Assembly: GCA_009926845.1 (NCBI GenBank)
Contig: RFOF01000003.1
Location: forward strand, 1-52,440
Length of the DNA stretch: 52,440 bases
DNA from: Alphaproteobacteria bacterium
GTDB lineage: Bacteria; Pseudomonadota; Alphaproteobacteria; Rickettsiales; SXRF01
Reading direction: 5' to 3'
A model generated the notes under the pieces. It saw only the letters and a list, made by a program, of their open reading frames with translations. It made no database searches and had not been told where the DNA came from. This document shows, piece by piece, positions 42,192-49,624 of this stretch. The first letter of the stretch is position 1; each line of letters starts with the position of its first letter. Made by a program: the position numbers and the translations under genes.

Positions 42192-43515
42192 ATTTTTTCC
42201 CATAGTTAGGCCAGTACCACGCGGAGTACATTTCTTGCGGAGTTTCGTCGCGCATGGCAGAGCCGTAGTTAATGATGTTCCCTTCCGCAGGGTCGTCAGC
42301 TTCACGTCGGTTCAGCATTTCGTAAATGCCCCGATATTTCATAGAAACGGGGTTATGCGTCCGTGCGGTGGTCACCACAAAATCAACTCGGCTGATGAGC
42401 TTTTTGCTGACCAGCGAAAGCAGTGTTTTGGACGTGGCGAGCTTGGCAATGAGTTTGGAAAGTTTTGCATCGCGGCTGATTGTCACATCCGACAGCAGGT
42501 AAATCGTGTTGTGTCCGAAAGTTGGAAATTTCGGCAGGGAATAAATGATGCCGCCGACGAGCATCTTATCAATGAAGATTAGAAAGTTAGCCACGCCGCT
42601 TGTGTGGATGATGGTTTTTTGCAGGTAGATGTCTTTGATGAAATCCATGTGGCGGCTCTCAGCAAGAACAACCTGCACCTCACTTTTGGCAGTCAGCTTG
42701 GCTGGGGTTATGGGGTCATAGGCAAATGGCTCTGGTGCTTTGTAGATATGGCGCACGCTGGATTTATCGGTGCGAGCGTAGCAGTAATGCGGCACTTTGC
42801 GCCCAGTCACATATTCCAGCACTGGCTTGCGATGTTCAAAGAGCTGATCGGATAGGATGCAGTAATTTACGCCGGAAGCGTCAACCTCATCAATAATCTT
42901 GCCCAGCATTTTCGGCTCGTAGAGGTCATAGTCCGGCGCAGGCCAATGGATGTTGTTGTCGATAAATTTGAACTGGCTTTCGTAATCGCCCTTGAAGAAA
43001 GGCGGGAATGCCAAGATGCCCGCGCCTTCTTCGATAGCGTGTTTGACGTGCGTACGCCAATCGCCAGCGAAGTAACCTTGCAACGGCATTTCAGGAATGG
43101 TGCGGTCAAGGCGGTCTTTAGCCTTGTTGAAAAAATACTCAAAGTTTTCGACGTAGTAATCGAAGTGTTTGCGGTTATATTCATTTTTGCGCCCGCTGTA
43201 CCGCGCCATATCACAGGCAACCAGCAATGCCGCTGTTTTTTCAAAGAAGCTGTTTACGTCTGGTCGCTCCTGAATAAATGACAGGTCACCTTCAAACATG
43301 ATGTTGAATTCTTTGTTGCAGGCCAGATAGCCAACTGCCGAAGAATACAGGCTCACGTCATTGCTGATGACTTGCAGATGCGGAAATTTTGTTTTCAGCG
43401 CGCGCTCGATGCGGAAGCTGCCGGAGCAGCACACATAGGCTTTTTGCCATGTGCTGAAATCAATGATGCGGAACACCTGCTCGATGCACTCTGTAGGGAC
43501 GGCTCCGTAGAACAT
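42163..43515 (-). CDS. Putative phage DNA-modification protein: methyltransferase-like domain fused to a GNAT/Mom-like domain
   Basis: The 450-residue protein is the first gene of the leftward operon. Residues 1-260 look like a Rossmann methyltransferase: VCCSGSFRIERAL (29-40) in the SAM-loop position, an acidic ND (52-53) after the second strand, and AFPPFFKGDYES (169-180) in the place of the catalytic (D/N)PP(F/Y/W) motif. Residues about 280-430 resemble an acyltransferase fold, with NFLIFIDKMLVGGIIYSL, LLSDVTISRDAKLSKLIAKL and a late VDFVVTTARTHN strand, comparable in layout to phage Mu Mom. It may therefore methylate and/or further modify bases to evade restriction. Both domain calls are pattern-based inference. 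Confidence 0.6.
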   Translation of the reverse strand: MFYGAVPTECIEQVFRIIDFSTWQKAYVCCSGSFRIERALKTKFPHLQVISNDVSLYSSAVGYLACNKEFNIMFEGDLSFIQERPDVNSFFEKTAALLVACDMARYSGRKNEYNRKHFDYYVENFEYFFNKAKDRLDRTIPEMPLQGYFAGDWRTHVKHAIEEGAGILAFPPFFKGDYESQFKFIDNNIHWPAPDYDLYEPKMLGKIIDEVDASGVNYCILSDQLFEHRKPVLEYVTGRKVPHYCYARTDKSSVRHIYKAPEPFAYDPITPAKLTAKSEVQVVLAESRHMDFIKDIYLQKTIIHTSGVANFLIFIDKMLVGGIIYSLPKFPTFGHNTIYLLSDVTISRDAKLSKLIAKLATSKTLLSLVSKKLISRVDFVVTTARTHNPVSMKYRGIYEMLNRREADDPAEGNIINYGSAMRDETPQEMYSAWYWPNYGKKYVEQKQKSK

Positions 43516-43653
43516 GGCAACCTTGCAACCTTATGTTATCGTTGTAAATTATTTTTGTTTGCAGGTCGAATTTTGTGGACGGTCAAGGTTACTAGGATAG
43601 GATTTTTATTGGCACTATTGCCAACTACCACAACCAAAACCAAGGAGAACAAA
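43516..43653. promoter_or_regulatory. Divergent control region between late operon and parB block
   Basis: The rightward promoter has the box TTTTGTGGACGGT (43571-43583). Its TTGTGG is followed 19 bases later by TAGGAT (43598-43603). The hairpin TTGGCA-CTAT-TGCCAA comes next, then ACTACCACAACC (43624-43635), an AAGGAG site and ATG 43654. Leftward, an A/T-rich stretch precedes the start at 43515 with only a poor promoter match (TTGCAA ... GATAAC). The two transcription units diverge from here, so the box may control both. Confidence 0.65.
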
Positions 43654-45525
43654 ATGCAAACAATTCAGTTAAGTAACCTTAGTGTTTCCAAGCACTTCAA
43701 CGTCAGGAAAACTGACACGAAGAAGGGTTTGGATGAACTCACTTCCAGCATCGCCGCGCATGGCTTGCTGGAAAATCTCATCGTCATCAAAACGAAAGAG
43801 AAAAATAAATTTGAAGTCGTTGCAGGTGGTCGCCGCTTAACTGCGCTGCACTTATTGCAGAAGCAAGGAAAGCTGCCGAAAACCCATGCAGTAAACTGCC
43901 AAATTGTCGAAGAAGATAAGGCTGAGGAAATCAGCCTTGCCGAAAACGTTGTGCGCTCACATATGCACCCAGCCGATCAGTTTGAAGCATGGGCGAAGTT
44001 GTCGAAAGAAATGTCCATTACCGATATTGCCGCTCGGTTCGGTGTCGCAGAAATCACCGTAGAGCAGCGCTTAAAACTTGGCCGTGTATCGCCTAAACTG
44101 ATGAAAGCCTATCGTGATGAAGAGTTGTCACTGGAAAGTCTGATGGCGTTCACCATTACGGATGACCATGCCAAGCAAGAAGATGTGTTCAAGCAATTCA
44201 AAGACAGCTGGCAAATCAGACAGCCAAACACAATCCGCAGCGCACTCACGGAAACGATGGTGCGCGGTGATGACAAGCTGGCAAAATTTGTTGGGCTCGA
44301 CACCTATAAATTGGCAGGCGGTGCATTCCGCACTGATTTATTTGGTGAGCGCGATTCTTTCTATCTCGAAGATCTGTCACTGCTTCATGAGCTGGCAGAA
44401 GAAAAGCTCAATAAGGTTGCAGCTCCGTTGAAAGAAAAGTGGAAATGGGTTGAAATCTGCCTCGAATTTGGTTGGGAGGATAAACAGCAGTATGGTCGCT
44501 TTCATCCACACCAGATTGGCGAGATTCCAAAGAAGTTGCTGAAACAACAAGAAGTGCTGGAAAGCAAAATGGAAGAAATGGATGCAGCCGAGGATTATGA
44601 CGACGATGCAGCTGACGCACTTCGTAAGGAGCAAGAAGAGCTGGAAGCGAAATTGGCAGAATATTCTGGCTTTACCGAAGAAGAGCGTGCTTCGTCGGGC
44701 TGTGTCATCACCATTCAGCATAATGGCACGGTAGAAATCTTGGAGGGCATGATTCATCCCGATGATAAAAAAGCTGCTGCCAAGTCTGCCAACAGCACCG
44801 AAGGTGCAAACGTCAGCAATACTGCCAAGCATACGATGCCCTATAGCCAGGCACTGGTTGACCGCTTGAAAAACTACCGCCTGCAGGTCGAGCGTCCGTA
44901 TATGGCGCAGAACTTTGAGGTGGCGTTTGATGCAACGGTTTACATGATGTGCCTGCGCAGCCTGAATTCCGCTCATAGCTACTACTACGGCAAGGATTGG
45001 CTGCGGGTGAAGCCAGAAAACTATCACTTCCCTCATCTCATGGTGTCTGAGGATGAAACAGGCACGGCATTGCACAGTGAAGAAGAAAAACTCTTTGCCA
45101 GCTTGCCGCTTGCATGGATGAACATCAAGGACGAAGGCGAGAAATTCAAAGCCTTCTGCGAGTTGTCCTTGGAAGTGAAACAACGGCTATTCGCCGCTTG
45201 TGTTTCCCGCTCGCTCATGCCGCAGCTGTCCATCGAGGATAAGCCTTCGCCAGTTGCCGAAGCGGTGTTCAAACGCTTGGATATTGATGTGGCGAAGCAT
45301 TGGCGGCCGAGCCAAACCAACTTCTTTGACCGCGTGACGAAGAAAGATGTGCTGGAAATTGGCGAACACATCTTTGGTGAAGTATGGGCAAAGGAACAAG
45401 GCAAAAAGCCGAAAGGTGATGTGGTTGCGGTGCTGCATGGCGCATTTGCCAATCCTGACCAGCCGCAGTTTACGCCGGAGCAACAAGCCAAGCTGAAAAC
45501 GTGGCTGCCGAAAGGCATGGCGTAA
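43654..45525 (+). CDS. Large ParB-family partition protein
   Basis: The start is ATG 43654 behind AAGGAGAACAAA; 94 upstream in-frame codons overlap the control region and are not coding. The 623-residue protein has a ParB N-terminal CTPase domain with GGRRLTAL (58-65) and ENVVRSHMHP (97-106). A KorB/ParB helix-turn-helix follows (MSITDIAARFGVAEITVEQRLKLG). The long C-terminal part is acidic and helical with LLKQQEVLESKMEEMD, a linker and a second globular region. It is much longer than chromosomal ParB (about 300) and resembles plasmid/ICE-borne forms. No parA is nearby. It would load on a parS-like site and may also act as a regulator. Confidence 0.85.
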   Translation: MQTIQLSNLSVSKHFNVRKTDTKKGLDELTSSIAAHGLLENLIVIKTKEKNKFEVVAGGRRLTALHLLQKQGKLPKTHAVNCQIVEEDKAEEISLAENVVRSHMHPADQFEAWAKLSKEMSITDIAARFGVAEITVEQRLKLGRVSPKLMKAYRDEELSLESLMAFTITDDHAKQEDVFKQFKDSWQIRQPNTIRSALTETMVRGDDKLAKFVGLDTYKLAGGAFRTDLFGERDSFYLEDLSLLHELAEEKLNKVAAPLKEKWKWVEICLEFGWEDKQQYGRFHPHQIGEIPKKLLKQQEVLESKMEEMDAAEDYDDDAADALRKEQEELEAKLAEYSGFTEEERASSGCVITIQHNGTVEILEGMIHPDDKKAAAKSANSTEGANVSNTAKHTMPYSQALVDRLKNYRLQVERPYMAQNFEVAFDATVYMMCLRSLNSAHSYYYGKDWLRVKPENYHFPHLMVSEDETGTALHSEEEKLFASLPLAWMNIKDEGEKFKAFCELSLEVKQRLFAACVSRSLMPQLSIEDKPSPVAEAVFKRLDIDVAKHWRPSQTNFFDRVTKKDVLEIGEHIFGEVWAKEQGKKPKGDVVAVLHGAFANPDQPQFTPEQQAKLKTWLPKGMA

Positions 45526-45533
45526 TCATTAAA

Positions 45534-45561
45534 TGACGGAGGGTTTTAACACCCTCCGTCA
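45534..45561. repeat. Perfect 11-bp palindrome just after the large parB gene
   Basis: TGACGGAGGGT (45534-45544) and ACCCTCCGTCA (45551-45561) are separated by six bases, starting eight bases after the parB stop. It lacks a downstream T-run. It could act as a transcript-stabilising hairpin, a weak terminator, or a ParB-binding site. Confidence 0.6.
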
Positions 45562-45589
45562 CCGGCGCCAGAGTACCACCCCAAAGCGC

Positions 45590-45615
45590 ACTACCACAAC
45601 CTCCCATAAGGAGGC
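45590..45615 (+). promoter_or_regulatory. Orphan copy of the ACTACCACAACC leader with a strong ribosome site
   Basis: ACTACCACAACC (45590-45601) is followed by AAGGAGG (45608-45614). The next ATG (45627) gives only ATG-ACT-TGA, and a GTG two bases after the site gives a four-codon frame. The broken methylase gene begins at 45670 with its own GGAG. This may be a leader peptide or a leftover of a deleted gene. Confidence 0.5.
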
Positions 45616-45669
45616 CGTGGACGCATTATGACTTGATTTTTTAGAAGCGCAATAACCAGCGGAGTTTTT

Positions 45670-46461
45670 ATGAGTAAACCCATTGCCGACAGCGGCAAAG
45701 CCTTTCGCACGTCCTTTGACAGATTATGTTATCGCCGTAATTGGCATGACGCATTTCGTGATTTTATTGAAATTGCTGCCTGCACAATCCACCAGCAACC
45801 CTATCATTTGGGCTTGCTGGAGAAAGACGAAGATTATGAGCGTATCGAAGAGCTCTATCTTTCGACCATTAAGAAATATAACTGAGAGGAAATTGACCAG
45901 ATTGTTGCCCTTTACGGCATCTCGGTGATTGCGCTGCGCAGTACGCAGGAAGATTTCCTTGGCGAGCAGTATATGCAGCTGGAAATAAGCAATAAACACA
46001 ATGGCGAGTTTTTCTCGCCCAGCAATATCAGCCGCATGATGGCGAAAATTCAAATGAGCGGCATAGGAGAGCTGATTAAGGCGAAAGGCTATGTGACCCT
46101 CCAAGAACCCGCTTGCGGTGCTGGCGTGATGGTTATTGAGGCGGCAAACGCCCTGCGTGATGAAGGACATGATCCGCGCTGCACGATGCTGTTTCAGGCA
46201 ATAGACATAAACCGCACCTGTTTCAACATGGCGTATTTTCAGTTAGCTGCGCTGGAATTGCCAGGCGTTGTCATTCATGGCGATACGCTGCGCATGGAGC
46301 ATTGGGATAAACGCTCAACACCGCAATGGAAGCTCATGCAGCAACATGGTGTATCAGGCAACTTACTGCCTGCATTTGAACTGCCGCCACGACCAGAGCC
46401 AGAGCCGCAAATTGCTATGCCGCCACCGCAACAAACCGCCCAGTTTATGTTTGAATTTTAA
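45670..46461 (+). pseudogene. N6-adenine DNA methylase-like gene interrupted by an in-frame TGA
   Basis: A single frame of 264 codons contains one stop, TGA at 45883-45885, after codon 71 (KKYN-stop-EEIDQIV). The two halves are otherwise continuous and both protein-like. The first half (SFDRLCYRRNWHDAFRDFIEIAACTIH) matches the helical N-terminus of small plasmid/phage N6-methylases. The second half has FFSPSNISRMMAKI, motif I LQEPACGAGVMVIEAA and FQAIDINRTCFNMAYFQL. The catalytic NPPY/F motif is not visible; HGDTLRMEHWDKRSTP occupies that region, as in a known catalytic-motif-less subgroup. The C-terminus is Pro/Gln-rich. A GTG at 45925 could start the second half alone. Nonsense mutation, readthrough or a sequencing error are all possible. 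Confidence 0.7.
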
Positions 46462-46501
46462 GGGCAAATAATATGCTGAAAAACCGTGATTTTCTGCCGA
46501 T

Positions 46502-46552
46502 TTTTGTGGACGGTCACTATCTTAAAGTTAGAATGTTTTTACTACCACAACC
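46502..46552 (+). promoter_or_regulatory. Regulon promoter and leader, copy 2
   Basis: TTTTGTGGACGGT (46502-46514); TTGTGG lies 19 bases before TAGAAT (46529-46534). ACTACCACAACC (46541-46552) begins six bases after the -10, so it should be the 5' end of the transcript. An AAAGGAGAG site and ATG 46579 follow. Confidence 0.7.
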
Positions 46553-46578
46553 ACCAACCAAACCAAAGGAGAGCAACG

Positions 46579-46911
46579 ATGACAGAGGAATTAATACAGC
46601 TAAATGAGGATGAATTTAACGAGCAGTTTCCGCTCGTGCATAATCATCTCAACCCCAGTGCAGGCTGGGTTTATATTTCAGAAAACGATGCCGATCAGCG
46701 CGGCTGCCTGTTTGAAACTTACGGGGCAGAATATGAATTTGTGGTCAGGCAAGACCCACGCTGCATTTGGACGCTGATGGATAATAACGACGGCGAGCCA
46801 CCATTTCTTGCCAGTGGATGCCGATGGGTAAATCGCCTCGGCTACCTGATTAGCAAAGTGCCAGTGCCAGAAGGCAAGACCATCGAAGTGGCTTTGCCAG
46901 ACTGGAAATAG
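46579..46911 (+). CDS. Conserved-looking small protein (110 residues)
   Basis: The start is ATG 46579 behind AAAGGAG, in a regulon leader. The acidic, aromatic-rich protein contains NPSAGWVYISENDADQRGCLFETYG, EFVVRQDPRCIWTLMDNN and RWVNRLGYLISKVPVP. The sequence looks like a compact alpha/beta domain. Similar small proteins occur on plasmids and in integrative elements, but I cannot name the family. No signal peptide or membrane segment is present. Confidence 0.7.
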   Translation: MTEELIQLNEDEFNEQFPLVHNHLNPSAGWVYISENDADQRGCLFETYGAEYEFVVRQDPRCIWTLMDNNDGEPPFLASGCRWVNRLGYLISKVPVPEGKTIEVALPDWK

Positions 46912-47007
46912 CCTAACCAACCCAACCAATGAGCCGTTGTGACCGCCGCCAAAGCAGCGGGTGGAAAATTGCGGCCTGAATTTGAAACATTAACAGGAGA
47001 ACAGATT

Positions 47008-47595
47008 ATGAAACCAGGACAGATAACTCACTACCAAGATATGACGGTGCTTGAATTCCCTCAGGAGGAATATCGCGGCTACCGCATCGTGCAATTTGAG
47101 GCGCAGAATTTCAGCGTCTATCACATGAGCAATATCCGACAGCGTGTGTGGGAAGCGCATACAGAGGCAGACTGCAAAAAATGGATTGATAGTCAGGTTG
47201 ACCGCCTAAGTGCCAACAAACTTGCGCGCAGCTTCCTTGAAGTTGCCTCTCGCCCAGTCGCATACGATGCAGAAGCAAAGGAGCAATTCCACCGACGCGG
47301 CAAAGCACTGCTAAAACAAATTGCCTGCGATTTGGGTTATGCCAAGGGCAGTTTCGATCTGCGAAACAACAAGGCAGGCATCGCGGTCAGCGGTGAAGTC
47401 ACTCTGCATACCGATGATTTGTATGTGCAGTTAGCACAAGGAAGTTGCGGTAGCGACCTTCAAATTCTCTACCGCTCATGCAAGCACCGCCGCGATTACA
47501 CAGGCGGAAGCAACAACTGGATGAGCTTTGCCCACCTCCGCAATTATGAAACCGTTTTAGAGCGGTTAAAAAACGCCAAGAGAAAGGCGGATTAA
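47008..47595 (+). CDS. Hypothetical protein (195 residues)
   Basis: The start at ATG 47008 is preferred because of the ACAGGAG site just before it; the frame also opens earlier at GTG 46939. The protein begins MKPGQITHYQDMTVLEFPQEEYRGYRIVQF and continues with helices (WEAHTEADCKKWIDSQVDRL) and a C-terminal region with Cys residues (GSCGSDLQILYRSCKHRRDY). It follows the previous gene by 96 bases. The short intergenic part contains CCTAACCAACCCAACCAA, a variant of the C/A-rich leader. The function is unknown. Confidence 0.65.
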   Translation: MKPGQITHYQDMTVLEFPQEEYRGYRIVQFEAQNFSVYHMSNIRQRVWEAHTEADCKKWIDSQVDRLSANKLARSFLEVASRPVAYDAEAKEQFHRRGKALLKQIACDLGYAKGSFDLRNNKAGIAVSGEVTLHTDDLYVQLAQGSCGSDLQILYRSCKHRRDYTGGSNNWMSFAHLRNYETVLERLKNAKRKAD

Positions 47596-47641
47596 TGGTG
47601 TATAAGCTATTGATATTTATAGTTATATATGCCGATTTTCC

Positions 47642-47688
47642 TTTACATAAAAGGTAAAAAAGCTAGAATAATTTTCACTACCACAACC
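47642..47688 (+). promoter_or_regulatory. Promoter and leader, copy 3
   Basis: TTTACA (47642-47647) and TAGAAT (47664-47669) are 16 bases apart. ACTACCACAACC (47677-47688) starts seven bases after the -10. The TGTGGACGGT box is absent, so the leader is shared more widely than the box. Confidence 0.6.
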
Positions 47689-47710
47689 ACCAAACCAAGA
47701 GGCAAAAACT

Positions 47711-48100
47711 ATGTGCATTTACAAAGAACATTACGAACGAATACTCAGTGTATTTCCTGCGGTTGCAGAAAGTGCGGCTCAGGATTGCATCACGATTCCA
47801 ACCAGCCCGATGACTGGCATCATCAAAGTAAAGCAGCGCGGGCAATCCGTGATGCGTCTGGAAATCGGCTTTCATTATCGGCACGGCGAAGAATTGCTGC
47901 CCGACCACAAAATGACCGTGAAACTCGATCTGCATGAGCGCAAAGCAATTCCAGAATCCATCTGGTTCAAATGCCGAGGCACGACGCACACACGTGAGCC
48001 AAAGAAGGGCGTGAATGAGCAGATTCTGAACGTGATGAATAATCGACTTACGAATTGGCTCGGCATCCTTGCCGGCAATGACAACGCAACAATCCACTAA
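47711..48100 (+). CDS. Small protein, first of a tandem paralogous pair (DUF6908/DUF1249-like appearance)
   Basis: The 129-residue protein begins MCIYKEHYERILSVFP and contains MRLEIGFHYRHGEELLPDHKMTVKLDL. The block Y-E-R-I-(2-3)-(F/I)-P followed by R-L-(E/D)-I...HY....GE/D...PD..M is repeated in the next gene, so the two are duplicated copies. The layout resembles small plasmid proteins with DUF6908 or DUF1249 domains; that family name is tentative. It has a weak AGAGG site after the shared leader. The function is unknown. Confidence 0.7.
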   Translation: MCIYKEHYERILSVFPAVAESAAQDCITIPTSPMTGIIKVKQRGQSVMRLEIGFHYRHGEELLPDHKMTVKLDLHERKAIPESIWFKCRGTTHTREPKKGVNEQILNVMNNRLTNWLGILAGNDNATIH

Positions 48101-48118
48101 TCAAAACAGGAGCTACCC

Positions 48119-48535
48119 ATGAACATGACAACTATCAGACAATTCAAAGCCAACTATGAACGCATCGTTGCGCTCATACCGAACATTGAGAACATGAAAC
48201 CCGGCGATGCAGGCAAACTCACCGCAGGCGGCTTCATGGATTTACACTATGACGCGCTCGACCGTCGCACGAACCGCTTGGATATTGCGCTGGCGCATTA
48301 CTACAAGCAGAATGGTGATTCAGTGCCAGACCCAGATATGCGCATCTGGCTTGACCTCGAAAAGAAGCTGGCTTTGCCAATGGCGATGCAAGATTTCCTT
48401 GGTTATCGCGAGTGCATTGATGAGAATGACCGCGTCCGTACCAAAGAGCTAGACAGGCAAAGTGCGTTTCTCAGCCAATGGCTGCGGAATTTGAAAGCTC
48501 AAGGTCATACCCTTGCTAACCACGAAGCGGCATAG
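48119..48535 (+). CDS. Small protein, second of the tandem paralogous pair
   Basis: The 138-residue protein (ATG 48119, with AGGAG upstream) begins MNMTTIRQFKANYERIVALIPNIEN. It contains GFMDLHYDALDRRTNRLDIALAHYY, then GDSVPDPDMRIWLDLEKKLALP, matching the previous protein position by position. The C-terminus is helical (RTKELDRQSAFLSQWLRNLKAQ). It is cotranscribed with the first copy. The family is uncertain, and function unknown. Confidence 0.7.
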   Translation: MNMTTIRQFKANYERIVALIPNIENMKPGDAGKLTAGGFMDLHYDALDRRTNRLDIALAHYYKQNGDSVPDPDMRIWLDLEKKLALPMAMQDFLGYRECIDENDRVRTKELDRQSAFLSQWLRNLKAQGHTLANHEAA

Positions 48536-48543
48536 GAGGAGTT

Positions 48544-48966
48544 ATGGCAGATATGTATGGAGCACTTCGCTCAAACTTTTTCAAGGTCAAAGACGTTGAG
48601 AAATTCAAAGAATGGTTTGTGAAATATCACTTCGGTGATGATGTTGAGGTATGGGTAGAAAACGAAACAGAGCGTAGTGTCGGCTTTGGCAGTTATGAGA
48701 TGTACCCTTTTGCTCACCCTCGCATCCATGATGAGGAAGAAGATGAACTGGTTGATGCCGATCTGAATGTGTTTGCAAAAGAGCTATGCGAACACTTGGA
48801 AGCTGGTGAAGTTTTCTCGGTGACTTCTGGCGGAAATGAGAAGTTGCGGTATGTGTCGTATGACCAGCTCATCATCGCACAAGAGCATCCAGACCAACCA
48901 CTTTATGAGTATCGCAGCAGTCAGGATGACAACGATGTTTTGCTTAAAAGAGTCCGTGGTAAATGA
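48544..48966 (+). CDS. Acidic hypothetical protein (140 residues)
   Basis: The protein starts at ATG 48544 after AGGAG and follows the previous gene by eight bases. The sequence is rich in Asp, Glu and aromatic residues (VEKFKEWFVKYHFGDDVEVWVENE, FGSYEMYPFAHPRIHDEEEDEL, LCEHLEAGEVFSVTSGGNEKLRYV). The strong negative charge would suit a DNA mimic or anti-restriction role, but nothing in the sequence proves that. The family is not recognised. Confidence 0.65.
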   Translation: MADMYGALRSNFFKVKDVEKFKEWFVKYHFGDDVEVWVENETERSVGFGSYEMYPFAHPRIHDEEEDELVDADLNVFAKELCEHLEAGEVFSVTSGGNEKLRYVSYDQLIIAQEHPDQPLYEYRSSQDDNDVLLKRVRGK

Positions 48967-49006
48967 TTGTTAAGGTACTGAAATTGCTGGATTTGTAATT
49001 TGTTCC

Positions 49007-49033
49007 TGCTATAATTTTGCCACTACCACAACC
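49007..49033 (+). promoter_or_regulatory. Extended -10 promoter and leader, copy 4
   Basis: TG-C-TATAAT (49007-49015) is a consensus extended -10. ACTACCACAACC (49022-49033) starts six bases after it. No TGTGGACGGT box or good -35 is present. ATG 49052 follows an AAGGA site. Confidence 0.65.
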
Positions 49034-49051
49034 ACCAAAAAAAGGACGAAT

Positions 49052-49465
49052 ATGCAAACCAGCAATTTCTGGAACTATACTGGTTCCGGTCGGATTATCA
49101 TCTCTCGCGGATTCCCCCGCAACCTTGGCGAAGGCTACAGACTTTACCGAGCATTAAACCCAGGCACATGGTTCAACAGCGAAGAATATAAATGCTGTGA
49201 AGAAAAATTTCGTGAGCGTTATTTTCGTGAAATTCTTAAACCGCTCAATCCGCAAAAAGTTTATGACCACCTGCACGAACTGGCAAAAGGTCATGAGCCT
49301 GTGCTGTTATGTTGGGAGAAAGACCCAAGCAAACCAGATGAATGGTGTCACCGCCGCATGGTGGCTGAATGGTTTGAAGAACATCTCGGCGTGAAAGTGC
49401 CAGAGTATGTCGTTGCCAAAAAGCCGAAGGCAAAATCAAAACAAGCATCTTTGTTTGAAGAATAA
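49052..49465 (+). CDS. DUF488-like protein
   Basis: The 137-residue protein contains SGRIIISRGFPRN and, near the end, HEPVLLCWEKDPSKPDEWCHRRMVAEW. The LLC.EKDP...CHR block is the core of DUF488 proteins, with paired Cys/His residues that could bind metal. YDHLHELAKGH precedes it. The C-terminus is basic (AKKPKAKSKQASLFEE). DUF488 proteins have no settled function and are common on mobile elements. It is the single gene of the leader at 49022. Confidence 0.75.
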   Translation: MQTSNFWNYTGSGRIIISRGFPRNLGEGYRLYRALNPGTWFNSEEYKCCEEKFRERYFREILKPLNPQKVYDHLHELAKGHEPVLLCWEKDPSKPDEWCHRRMVAEWFEEHLGVKVPEYVVAKKPKAKSKQASLFEE

Positions 49466-49534
49466 TGGAGCGGCTACCGGGACTTGCACCCAGCTGACAA
49501 GGGGGCACCTGTGTCATCCTCTATAGGTCGCCGC
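49466..49534 (-). other. tRNA-like sequence with encoded CCA
   Basis: On the minus strand a 7-bp acceptor-like stem (GCGGCGA / TAGCCGC, six of seven pairs) and a T-arm-like hairpin (CTGGG-TGCAAGT-CCCGG) end in T-CCA. The length without CCA is 66, and the D and anticodon arms are abnormal; the middle folds as GACA..TGTC with an inner AGG/CCT. The T-loop has TGC where TTC is expected. It is probably a degenerate tRNA, a tRNA mimic or an attachment-site remnant, not a working tRNA. Confidence 0.4.
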
Positions 49535-49541
49535 ATAGTAT

Positions 49542-49578
49542 AATGCGCTTTCTGGTTTCTGGAAAGCGCATTTTCTAT
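49542..49578 (+). terminator. Terminator after the DUF488-like gene
   Basis: AATGCGCTTTC (49542-49552) and GAAAGCGCATT (49562-49572) form a perfect 11-bp stem with a nine-base loop, then TTCTATTT. It ends the transcript that began near 49022. Confidence 0.85.
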
Positions 49579-49624
49579 TTAAGCTGTTGATTTTATGCGA
49601 ATTATTTTAGTTTCTCAGGTCGAA

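Noticed and set aside
43372-43653. N-terminal extension of the large ParB frame
   Set aside because: It crosses the divergent promoter, the shared leader and the opposite gene start. ATG 43654 has an ideal ribosome site and begins a normal ParB domain.
45883-45885. Selenocysteine or TGA=Trp recoding in the methylase-like gene
   Set aside because: No SECIS-like hairpin is evident after the TGA, the family has no selenocysteine members I know of, and other genes in the window use TGA as stop and TGG for Trp.
49466-49534. Functional tRNA gene
   Set aside because: At 66 bases before CCA with no canonical D arm, anticodon loop or TTC in the T-loop, it is not credible as a working tRNA and is listed only as tRNA-like.
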